DNA of 64,000 nucleotides, taken from NCBI GenBank assembly GCA_019916065.1, contig CM034240.1, positions 19,267,894-19,331,893 of the forward strand. Reading direction: 5' to 3'. Below the pieces are notes generated by a model. The model made no database searches. It was not told the origin of the DNA and saw nothing but the letters and a program-made list of their open reading frames with translations. Numbering within the stretch: position 1 is the stretch's first letter; the number at the start of each line of letters is the position of its first letter. This document shows positions 21,118-30,599 of this stretch, piece after piece. This DNA comes from Vitellaria paradoxa. Lineage: Eukaryota; Streptophyta; Magnoliopsida; Ericales; Sapotaceae. Made by a program: the position numbers and the translations under genes.

Positions 21118-22111
21118 ATGGCCGCAGCGCCAGAGAGATCGAGGACTCTCCACAACTTCACATTGCCGGGCCTGAAATGGGGCAATCAGAGGTTCCTCAG
21201 ATGTATGAAAGTCAACAACGCCAACGGCGGCGATCGCATATCGTCGGTCCAACCGGACGTCTCCAATCGCAGCCGAGCCGCCACACGAGTGATCAAGCAC
21301 AGATCTTCGTCGGACGCTCCGGAGAGCTGCCAGATAATTTCTCCCTTGAGGACGATTGGTGGCGACCCCTGCAACGGAATCGAAGGGGTCCGTGAGAAGG
21401 TCATGTTGGATCTCAGAGTTGCGGCTGATAAGATGAAAGTCTCGATTCTAGAAGAGAAGGAGATCGAAGAATCGAATTCGGCGGCGCGGCCCTGGAATTT
21501 GAGGACTCGGAGAGCGGCCTGCAGGGCGCCCAACGAGGCCAGTGGCGGCGGCGGCGGGAAAGGAGCGAATTTTACGAACGAAGAACGGCAGCAGCGGAAC
21601 AATTGTAATTCATCGCCGTTGCGGCTGGAAAGTCCGATGGGGTCGGGGAAATCGAGTCGGTTGCGAGGCTTGACGGCAGCAACAGCGATGACGACAACGC
21701 AGGGGAGTGTAGAGAGAAGTGAGTGCGTAAGAGCTAAGTTCTCGATTCCTCTTTCGCGAGAAGAGGTCGAGAGTGATTATCTGGCAATGGCTGGAATAAA
21801 ACCGCCTCGGAGGCCGAAGAAGAGACCGAAGATAGTTCAGAGACAAGTTGATGTAAGGGAAAATACAACTCTTTTCTTCCTTTTAACAATTCAGTTTCAT
21901 GAGGAATAATCTATCCTCTTCTCGTTCTTGTCTGATGCTTGTATATAAATGTACAGAGGGAATTCTTGGGTTTGTTCTGTTTTTATTGTTTTTTTCTTTT
22001 TCTTTTTCTTTTTTCTTTCTGATATTTGAATTTTTGCAGGCAACTTTCCCCGGTTTGTATTTGACGGAAGTAACACCAGATACATACAAAGTTCCTGATA
22101 TGCCCGAATGA
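21118..22111 (+). CDS. DUF1639 family protein, complete, two coding exons
   Basis: Exon 1 is 21118-21852 (245 codons), donor GT at 21853; exon 2 is 22040-22111 after TTTTTGCAG, stop TGA at 22109-22111. The join gives 268 residues. The start is the ATG at 21118 (MAAAPERSRT); the codon before is TTG, in the same frame. The first 200 residues are Arg/Ser-rich and low in complexity, with a Gly run near residue 143. The conserved core is C-terminal, from residue 207: KFSIPLSREEVESDYLAMAG, then KPPRRPKKRP, and across the intron ATFPGLYLTEVTPDTYKVPD. That is the DUF1639 signature of plant proteins with unknown function; the basic KPPRRPKKRP stretch could act as a nuclear signal (inference). Codons are GC-richer than the surroundings and there are no breaks. 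The intron position inside the core matches the join of the two conserved halves. Confidence 0.92.
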
Positions 22112-22300
22112 GGGAAGGTGAGATTTTCAATTTTCATTTTTTTTAATAATTATTTTGTTTGGTTAGTTGTCCATTAACATTGACCTTATTATTATTGTTT
22201 GTGCAGGGGTAAAGAGAAAAGAAGAGATTAGTTCTTGGATTTAACAATTTTCTGATATCCGACTGCTGGAGCAATGTGACATAAATTAATGGTAATAATA
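22112..22300 (+). other. 3' UTR with a probable 89-bp intron
   Basis: Six bases after the stop lies a donor GGGAAG|GTGAGA (GT at 22118), and TTTGTGCAG ends at 22206. A 3' UTR intron of 89 bp would fit. Because the stop is only 6 bases from the junction, it should not trigger nonsense-mediated decay. Confidence 0.5.
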
Positions 22301-24008
22301 CACCTATGTAAATTGGGAATTCAGTAAGATTTAATGTTGAAATTCCTGATGATGTATTGTACAATTTTGACTTGTAGCTGGTAATTCCATTAATTAAATT
22401 TTCTGCTTTAATCTTTGAGGCATTTGGAAAATCTACGAGTTTCTGTAGGTGGAATCCTAAATGGAAGAATATGTGTTGATGCACTTGGCATTTGCACTGT
22501 CATGAAAATGAATTTTTGAAGAGAAGTTAGACAGCAAAAAGAAAAAAAACTGAATTTAGTTTGTATGTAAAGAGAGTGATTTTCCAAATGAGGAATTGAT
22601 GTTGTAGGTGTTCTGGTCCTTTTGAGCAATGCTTACGAGGGAGCAGTGTTCAATGACTGGATGAGTTTGCTATATAAAGAGTGATCATATTTTGTAGTTG
22701 GATTTTAATCCCTGTTGACTTTTATCATTTGGAAATATTTTCCCACCATACTGTATTGCAATAGCTAGAACTGGGTTGCAGATTTGTAGCAATGACTTTG
22801 TTGCAAATCATTTCTTTTTATGGGTATTGTGAATTTTGTAAAATCTATATTGGCAAATTCCAAACAAACAATGATTCTGAGATGTTGAATCAAATTGTAA
22901 GCATTATAATATTTGTTTTTAGGAGAGAGATGATTTGTCTCAAATTTTAGATATGCTTGGAAGCAGAGATTTGAAACACTGTAAATTAGAGTTCATTCAG
23001 AATATTAGAGTGCAAATTTGATTTGGATTCCTCTGAGGGCAAGGTCGAAACACTGCGAAAGGTGCGAATTCCTACCAATCAAGCTGCAACCTGTGTGAAG
23101 GTTCGAGACGCCTGTGACATCAAGCAGTGAAGGCTGCAGGCTAGGCATAGGGAACCCAAAGGTTTGAGCAGTGCAGTGGTCAGAACTTTTTTAGGCTAGA
23201 ACTCTTATTAGTCTATATATATTCAAGCTTATTTCTTTAAAGAGGGGAGCGAACATAGATAATGCATATTCAAAGCTTCATGGTATTCTTAGCAAAAGCT
23301 TTAATATTTTGTGTGACATCTTGAAGGAGTTTGTGACATTGTTAGATCTTGAAGCATTTCAAGACTGATATTCTCACAGAAGATTTGGTGAGTGTTTTCC
23401 ACTTGGTTGTGGTGCATTGAGGAGTCGAGCAAGGGATTGTTAGAATATGACGAGGAGCTATAGAGTATTTGGAGTCGATTCTTTGTAACCAGATATTTTA
23501 TATGGTGGAAGTTTTGGGTGGTCTCTGAGATCCAACCCGGAGTTTTAACTTACTATTTTGTAAGAGTTTCCCAATTATCAATCTTGTGTTATTTGTGATC
23601 AATTGATTTCTTTATCTGACAAATTGTTTTTGGATTCCTTATCATTAAACAAGTAACTTGGGAATTTCACATTTAACTTTGTAGTTTTATAATTAAGTTT
23701 ATGTTAATACTGAGAAGTGTGAACTGGCTTCATCACTAACAAAATATTTTTGGCTGTGCTTTGTTGCACTAGGCGGAATGCTTTCACAGATTATTGTTGT
23801 CCTGGTGACAAATCAGTTTTTACTAGTTTCTTAGTATTATGTGTCTATCTTTGAATTTCAACACAAACCTTCTTCACAATTTAAAGTTGTTTTTAATACT
23901 ATAAAATAGCATCGTCAGTTCGAAACACTTTCCTGACTGTGATCTGTTACAACAGTGGAATGGGGTTGCCAGTTTATTATATATATTAGCAGCAACTGAG
24001 TTGAAGAT

Positions 24009-24047
<39 letters not shown>

Positions 24048-24075
24048 ATCATGTATTATGCTTTTTTTTTTTCGA
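22300..24075. other. Downstream intergenic sequence, possible old LTR near 23030-23650
   Basis: No gene. The stretch about 23030-23650 contains phrases such as GAGATCCAACCCGGAG and TCTTGTGTTATTTGTGATC that recall the ends of plant copia LTRs, but no second copy, PBS or target duplication is seen. A (CT)16 tract lies at 24012-24043. Confidence 0.3.
24012..24043. repeat. (CT)16 microsatellite
   Basis: Uninterrupted CT repeat, just 33 bp before the LINE-tail insertion. Confidence 0.9.
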
Positions 24076-24096
24076 TTAGTATAACATATCATCATG

Positions 24097-24130
24097 CCGA
24101 CCCCACCTATTGGGAAAAGGTTTGGTTTGG
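24097..24130 (+). mobile_element. 34-bp RTE LINE tail insertion with 21-bp target duplication
   Basis: The insert begins CCGACCCCACCTATTGGG and ends in TTTGG units, the typical 3' end of plant RTE LINEs; the same end is seen at 58341-58410. It is flanked by a perfect 21-bp direct repeat, 24076-24096 and 24131-24151, starting TTAGTATAACATATC. Target-primed reverse transcription that stopped after 34 bases explains it. Confidence 0.88.
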
Positions 24131-24239
24131 TTAGTATAACATATCATCATGTACGACGATGCACTTACTAGCGTTAGAACCCTTGGAGGTTATACGTATG
24201 ATTTTTCAATTGCAATTGATCTACACTAAGGATCTTGAA

Positions 24240-24745
24240 GCTCTTACTTTTTACTTTGTTTATGGACAAGCTCACTAAATATATTCGAAACGATATCTCT
24301 TGGTGTACGTTGTTTGCAGATGAGATTATATTGATAGATGAAACTAGTTTTGGGGTTAATCATAAGTTAGAATTTTGGAGAAGGGTCAGGATGTTTTAGA
24401 ATAAATAGCACTTAAACAGGGCATATCCCATATAAATTTAGTAAAACTAAAACTAGGAATGAGGACACAGTGATTATTTTTGGTATAATCGATCAATTAT
24501 TCATGTAAATTAAGGGATCGAAGCAGATGTTATTCATAAAATTCGAGTTGGGTGTTCAAAATGGAGAATTGTATTGGGTGTCTTGTGTAACCTGATAATA
24601 CCTATTTAGCTAGAAGGAAAATTTTGTAAGACAGTTATAAGACCAACTATACTTCATGAATAGAGTGTTGAGTTATTAAGAAGTAGTACTCATAAAATGA
24701 GTGTAGCAGAAATGAGGATGTTAAGATTAAGATAGGATAAGAAAT
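24240..24745 (+). mobile_element. RTE-clade LINE remnant (RT region)
   Basis: Translating 24249 onward gives FTLFMDKLTKYIRNDISWCT then LFADEIILIDETSFGVNHKL, the RTE reverse transcriptase core, where FADE replaces the catalytic FADD. After a decayed stretch with stops, VIRPTILHE (about 24634) and SVAEMRMLRLR (about 24700) match the region after the RT. Badly degraded, no 3' end preserved. Confidence 0.75.
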
Positions 24746-26183
24746 GATGTTGTTTGTTCGTAATCGAGGATAAGCTCTAAATCTTGCATGGATGCTGTTT
24801 GTTCCTACTTGTGGAAACAATCACCAGCCTTTCTCAGGTTTACACTTCCACATATATTTCAAAATTCAGAATTTTTTCAGGCATGCCCTGCACAGCATTT
24901 TCTAAAGATATTTCCACAGCATTTTCTAAAGATATTTTAAACTGGCTGGTTTTGTTCCAGGTTCTTGACAGTATTAGTTGTTTGGAAGAAATCTGGAAGA
25001 GAAAAACAGGTTCTTTCATGCTGTTGTTATTTTTCATCCAAATTTAGATTTTCCTTCATTTTTGTGCTTTTGGCCTAATCATAAGGTGCAAATGAGTGAG
25101 CCTTGAATTAACTTCACTAGTTTCAATGTGTAGTAAGAAGAAGCTGCAAAAATTCGACATCTCTTTTCATTTATGCATCTCTCTCCAGTATGTTATTTTG
25201 CTGTGGATCAATCCAGTAAAGATTATAAAAGATGAAAAATTATATGTTGAGACAATACAGGTCTTTAGTTTTCCATTACCAAAGTGGAAGGAAGAGGAAT
25301 ATGGTCCTTTCCCTTTGATTCACTGTTGTTCTAATGTGTCAAACTTATTTTCTTTCAAATGCATAGGAACTAGGAGTCAGACCATTGAGAGCTGGTTAGC
25401 TATTAAAGAGTCGATGAACCCACAGCTTAATGCAAAGGTTAGTGTTTTACTTGGGCTTTATAGTTTTATTTACGGTATGGAAAGGACAGTGACAATGTTT
25501 CTTTAATTTCTTTGGTGCATATGAATTCATGGTAGTGGAAGATTAATAATTTAGCACTGGGCAGCAGTCATTCTCCATTCAGTAATGGAGTTAGGATTTG
25601 CTTACACCTGGAAAGCCCATCCACATCAGGTTTCTTAGCAATTCACTTCAGTTAAGAGAACATCTCCGAGTCCTAATATTATATTATTTCCGCACATTGC
25701 ATTTTTTTTTGTTGTGGGGGGGGGGGAATTAATGGATTTATAAATTGGAAAATGGATTGGTGCTGGGATTTATGATTGACGGTCAGGCTATCAGCATGCA
25801 ACATTCAAGTCCAACAATGTGCTTATGATTCATATTTTGAATTAAACTTCTTTAGTTTCTGTGGCATCTGGATCTATTGGCAATATGCATGTATACAAGC
25901 TGTGCTACCTGAGATGAGATCACCATAAGTTTTTAGCTCAAGGTTCTATTGCATTGAACTCATCATTTATAGCTGCTCTGTAGATGTCTATTGTAAAGAT
26001 GCTTTACAGTGTGGAATTCCTTCATTGGCTCCTTCGTATATCCCTGTAAGGAGGCAACGCCGCATTATATAAATTTGATGCAGCAAATGCTGTTATTTCT
26101 GCATGCTTACAGATGCTAACTGCTTCATATCACCGCTTACATCGAGGATAATATGTTAGGCAAAGACACAAGGGGCCTTTGCC
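24746..26183. other. Intergenic sequence with exon-like pieces, no gene recognised
   Basis: Short open pieces bounded by AG and GT occur, for example about 24960-25009 (VLDSISCLEEIWKRK) and about 25367-25437 (ending MNPQLNAK). They match no family I know and do not make a chain with consistent phase. A G10 run lies at about 25718. Confidence 0.3.
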
Positions 26184-26202
26184 CTTATGGGCTATCTTTC
26201 TT

Positions 26203-26463
26203 CTGGGGTCGGGAAGAAGCCCGCAGTCGCTACCCATGGGTGCGCACTGGGTGAAGCCCGTCCCGTGGTCTTAGCCGGCAAAGAACCACGAGGAGGTAAA
26301 CCAGTCTAGGTAAGCCTTGGCTGACCGGCTCAGCCGAGAAGGCTGTTAGATGGCCCTCCACAATTAGAGGAAGGACTACCTGCAAGAGGAGTCAAACCCA
26401 GAATCTATTAGTCCCAGACCATTCAGCCCGCCATCCGAACCAATTCGACTACCCCTTTCGGGG
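26203..26463 (-). mobile_element. tRNA-derived SINE, 19-bp target duplication
   Basis: About 261 bp, GC-richer than its surroundings, flanked by the perfect 19-bp repeat CTTATGGGCTATCTTTCTT (26184-26202 and 26464-26482). On the minus strand it begins CCCCGAAAGGGG, then an A-box-like TAGTCGAATTGG and a B-box-like GGGTTTGACTCC with about 50 bases between them. The target duplication and the internal pol III promoter support a SINE. No A or T tail is obvious at the 3' end. Confidence 0.8.
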
Positions 26464-26506
26464 CTTATGGGCTATCTTTCTTGAGTAGACTATAATCTAC
26501 GTAAGA

Positions 26507-26556
26507 GTATACGCGCGCGCGCGCGTGCGCACACACTTATATATATATATATATAT
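26507..26556. repeat. Compound (CG)n(CA)n(TA)n tract
   Basis: An alternating purine-pyrimidine run of about 30 bp, TATACGCGCG...GCACACAC, is followed by about nine TA units. It begins 24 bp after the SINE target duplication. Confidence 0.9.
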
Positions 26557-27234
26557 CATATCATATATATGTAAAGTAGATCTTGGCAATGTCGCTGCTC
26601 CATGTAAGGCCTAATTTGCACTACAATTATGACACGTGACACGTAAGTATAACTATCTTGTGTCACATGAGATTTAGTTTCCGCTACGATTGTGACACAT
26701 GTATGGTTGCGACACATAACGTCTAATTATAATTACTTTAATTGTCATATAAAAAATTAGTATCTTACATACTTACTACTTATTCATAAGTTTCAATTTT
26801 ATTCGAACTAGAATGTTCATGAATATCACTTGATATTTTTATTTAATTTACACTTCTACTTATCATACAACTTTTTATTTTTAATTTTTTATTATTTAAT
26901 AAATTATTATTTAAAAATAATAAATATAATAATAATTATTATTGTTAAATAAAATAATACAAAAAATAATTAACTTGTTAAATAAAAATGTTAATTTATT
27001 AACAAGTAGCATAACCTTATTATTTTTATCATTATATAAAATAAGTGACATATATTTTAAATCAAATTGTAATATTGTTTTTTAGAATTATATATATTGT
27101 AATATTATTTATTAAAAAATATCAAACAATATTAGAAATTAAAAGATAAAATTGGCAATAGATAAATCAATCTAATTGAAGTGTCGACCACTCAAACTTA
27201 TATTGGATTTGGACTTTCAATTTGATCAAAATAG
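26557..27234. other. AT-rich intergenic sequence
   Basis: Includes repeated GACAC/GTGAC motifs at 26628-26720 (several near-copies of GTGTCACATG and GACACATG). No gene. Confidence 0.4.
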
Positions 27235-27530
27235 TATTCTAATCGAAATTAGATAGGAGTTTAAAATGATACTTTAATTTAAATAAAATATGGCTCTTTT
27301 ACATGCAAAATTTATAAATAGATACGAAAACTTCTTTTCTTTCAAATTTATTAGAGACTTTTTATTGCAATAATCGATTAAAATCATATTCTAATCGAAA
27401 TAAGATAGGATTTCAAAATGATATTTTAATTTAAATAAAATATGGCTCTCCTACATTCAAAATTTATAAATAGATACAAAAATTTCTTTTCTTTCAAATT
27501 TATTAGAGACTTTTTATTATAATAATTTTC
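27235..27530. repeat. 152-bp tandem duplication, each copy with a TATA-like site
   Basis: TATTCTAATCGAAAT begins copies at 27235 and 27387, 152 bp apart. Both contain AATATGGCTCT, then TTTATAAATAGATAC and CTTTCAAATTTATTAGAGAC. The TATAAATAG-like site plus downstream leader-like sequence resembles a duplicated promoter, possibly from an LTR, but nothing is encoded around it. Confidence 0.85.
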
Positions 27531-28051
27531 TGTTCGACTTTGTAATTTGTTAGATATTTACTTAAATTTTTATTTTTTTAAGTTCTTATATGTAATTGAT
27601 ATATATTTTTTAAGTTTTTATATGTAAGTGCTGTTATTATTCAATCTTTCTAATTTTTTTTCTTTTCATTTTATTTATTAGAATTTCAATTTAATTCTAA
27701 CATTTTAATATTTTAATTTATTTTAGATTCACTATTTGATTGAATTTACATAAATAACAATATATATTGCTTTCAAATATATTTTTACAATTTAATTATT
27801 TCAGTACAATAGTATACTCAATTTAATTATAAAATATAAAAAATTCGTGCATCATACGGTTGTATCACTAACTAGTATATAAGGCGCTCCATATCAAATT
27901 GTCATATTGGCATTATTTTCGGCTTGAAACCTTTGAACCTCGGGCAAATAATCGATTTTGAAAGCCTCTAGTCTCAAGAAAGACTTTGGAGTTGGATGTC
28001 CACTAACGGCTAAGTGGCTAAAAGTCAGCAGGTTAAATGATGTGCAGCACC

Positions 28052-28436
28052 AGTGGCGGATCCAAAAAATTTGGCTAGTGTAGGCGTAAATTAGGTAGTC
28101 TAAGTCAGCGTAACTTATATCTCCAAACTCCAATACGTCGCAATGGCAGATGTGATGGTGGGCAGTGGCAGATCCAGAAAACGGATCATTCAACTTATCG
28201 CCGGCCTTTATCTCTAAGCCATGTGGCATGTGAATACTTCCTTTTCGCTCCTCTTCTTCACATTTTTCTGCAATACGCATAGAGAGAAAGATGGATTTAG
28301 GGCTCAGAATTGCAACAATACAGAGAAAAGTGGGTTTAAAGCTTCCTATACGTGGATCAGGTTTTTGGGTCGGGTTAGGTCTAAAATTTCAGTATAGGCA
28401 TTCGCCTACACTCGACCTTTCGTGCATCTGCCAGTG
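28052..28436. mobile_element. Non-autonomous hAT element, 385 bp
   Basis: The left end CAGTGGCGGATCCAAAAAAT and the right end, in reverse complement CACTGGCAGATGCACGAAAG, form inverted repeats that extend about 36 bp to a shared GTGTAGGCG. The first 15 bases equal those of the complete hAT element at 52841. A second TIR-like site CAGTGGCAGATCC sits inside at 28164. Flanking 8-mers match only in part, so the target duplication has decayed. Confidence 0.7.
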
Positions 28437-30556
28437 CCTCGCACTCGAATTATGAATCCAATTCGACACGATTTAATTGCCACCCGTAGTTGCTCGTTTG
28501 GTTATTTATTTATTTTGCAGTTAGATATTAATTAATCAATAAAAAATTATTTATTATTATTATTATTATTTTTTCGTGTTTGAAATAGACAAAAAAGGGT
28601 TAATTTTTAGTAGCTAATTTTTTGTTAATTTAAGATAGTTTTCAAAAAGTTTAAAATGGAAAAGGTAATTTTAGTCATTTAAAAAAAAATAAAAAACCAA
28701 CTTTTAATTACTCTTTTCAAACGATGTCTAAAATTTGACAAGTGCACAGCAATGAAAATAAAAACTTTGTTTGAGGCGTAGACCAAATCGGGGGGATTCA
28801 CTCTTCTGTTATTTTTTATTCTGTTATTTTTTTATTTTTTTAAATATCAATCATTTATTTTTATTTAAGAGTTAATAATATAATTTTTGTGAGTTCCATT
28901 TTATTGATTTTTAATAATATAATTTTTGTGAGTTTCATTGTATTGATTTTTTTCTTTAATTTTTGTATTATAATTATGTCTGTGTTTATTACAAATTGAT
29001 TTTTAATTTTTAGCTTTTAAATGAAAATGGAGGGTTAAAATTAAAAAAAAAAAAAAAGAACGCAAAATAACAAATAATAGGCGAGTCAGGCCCAATTCGG
29101 GGTAACCCATGGATTGTCGTCAACCCTAATTTGATTGCATCGGATCCGTGGACAATTTAGCGTTAATGGCATACGCGATGCTTATTATTGTAGGCAGTGA
29201 CGTAAGGCCTTTTTTTTTTTTTGGGGTTGTAAAATTTAGTTTTAACCTTTTTTTTTTAGTTTTTTTTTATTTTTTTTATTTTATATTTTTTTATCAAAAT
29301 TTAATTGTTTTTTCAAAAACCGTAACTTTTAGATGAGTTAATCACATTCTTAAAAAAAAAAAATTGAAAAATTCAAATTTGTTTGGGTAAAAAAATAATG
29401 AAAAAACTGATTTTGTTATTTTTTCTAACTTTTACTCAAATGGATATAAATTTTTTGATTTTCTTTTTTTACGAATATCGTTAATATGCTTAAAAGTTAC
29501 AAATTTAAAAAAAAAATTAAATTTTGATGAAAAAATTATATAAGATGAAAAAAATTACAAAAATAATTAGAATCGACTTTGTAACCAAACAATGTAAAGG
29601 AGTGGAAATAATGGAAGGCCAATACCATTGAAGTTTGGCTTTGGTGTAAAGGATTACTGGAGTAAATTTTACGCTAATAACATTTATATATAGAGATAAT
29701 GCATTAAAGGATTAAAGGAGTAAATTTTACAATAATAACATTTACGGCGATAATGCATTATTTTTAATTGTAATGATTATATTAAGTTTGAAGTGAGCAT
29801 AACAAATCATTCATATAATTAAATTTGTTTGGTTTGAGAATAATAATTAATCTGTACAAAGTATTCACCCATTAAAATTTGTGATAATAAATTATTATTT
29901 ATTTTAATGATAAGTTATTCATTTTTAATTAAATATTTTAATAATTAATAATTTTGATGATAAATTATTACTCATACCAATAATAAATTATTGTTTTCAA
30001 ATATTTATTTTTAATTCTAAAAAACCACTTCTTTTTATTTTAATCAAATAAATCATTTCAATAATTTAATACTAAATAATTATTATTTTGATAATAAATA
30101 CTTTAATTTTAATGAAATATTCATTTTAATAGTAACCTATCATTTATTTTAATAAATTATATAATTTATTAATAGATTACTATTAATAAGAATTATATCA
30201 AAAAATTGTTATTAAAAAAATTTATTAAAGTAACTTTAATTTTTATTTATTAAAGTAATTTTTAATTTTACCAAATAAATCATTTATCATAAATTATTAT
30301 TTTAATATTAATTACAGTTTTAATAAAATAAGCCATTTGAAAATAAGTTATTAATTAATAAAAATAGTTTAATTTAATAATTATTTTGTTGTTACATTTC
30401 CGTTACCATAGCCTCTCAAGGCTTGTTTAATAAGGGGTGAAAATTTTGAGAATAAAAAATTACGATGGTAATTGTTGCTTTGTTAATAGTTACTATAGTA
30501 ACAAGTTCATAATACTTATATTTGGAATGAGAGAGTAATTTATTTGAATACTGAAT
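28437..30556. other. AT-rich intergenic sequence with a 58-bp tandem duplication
   Basis: No gene. At 29648-29705 and 29706-29759 the unit AAAGGATTA..GGAGTAAA, ending ATAATGCATT, is repeated with a 58-bp period. The stretch 29830-30390 is nearly all A/T with recurring TTTAATAAT-type words. Confidence 0.5.
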
Positions 30557-30599
30557 TATTAGTTGTCAAAACAATAGATCCAACCAAGCTTTGGTTCAA

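Noticed and set aside
21186..21602. 138-codon open frame antisense to the DUF1639 exon
   Set aside because: It is a shadow of the GC-rich sense exon; the peptide has no known motif and no promoter context.
25096..25506. 136-codon frame with a possible exon ending MNPQLNAK
   Set aside because: No family recognised, and flanking splice signals do not chain with consistent phase; kept only as a note in the intergenic entry.
27894..28280. 128-codon minus-strand frame
   Set aside because: It lies largely across the non-autonomous hAT element and its edge; chance opening.
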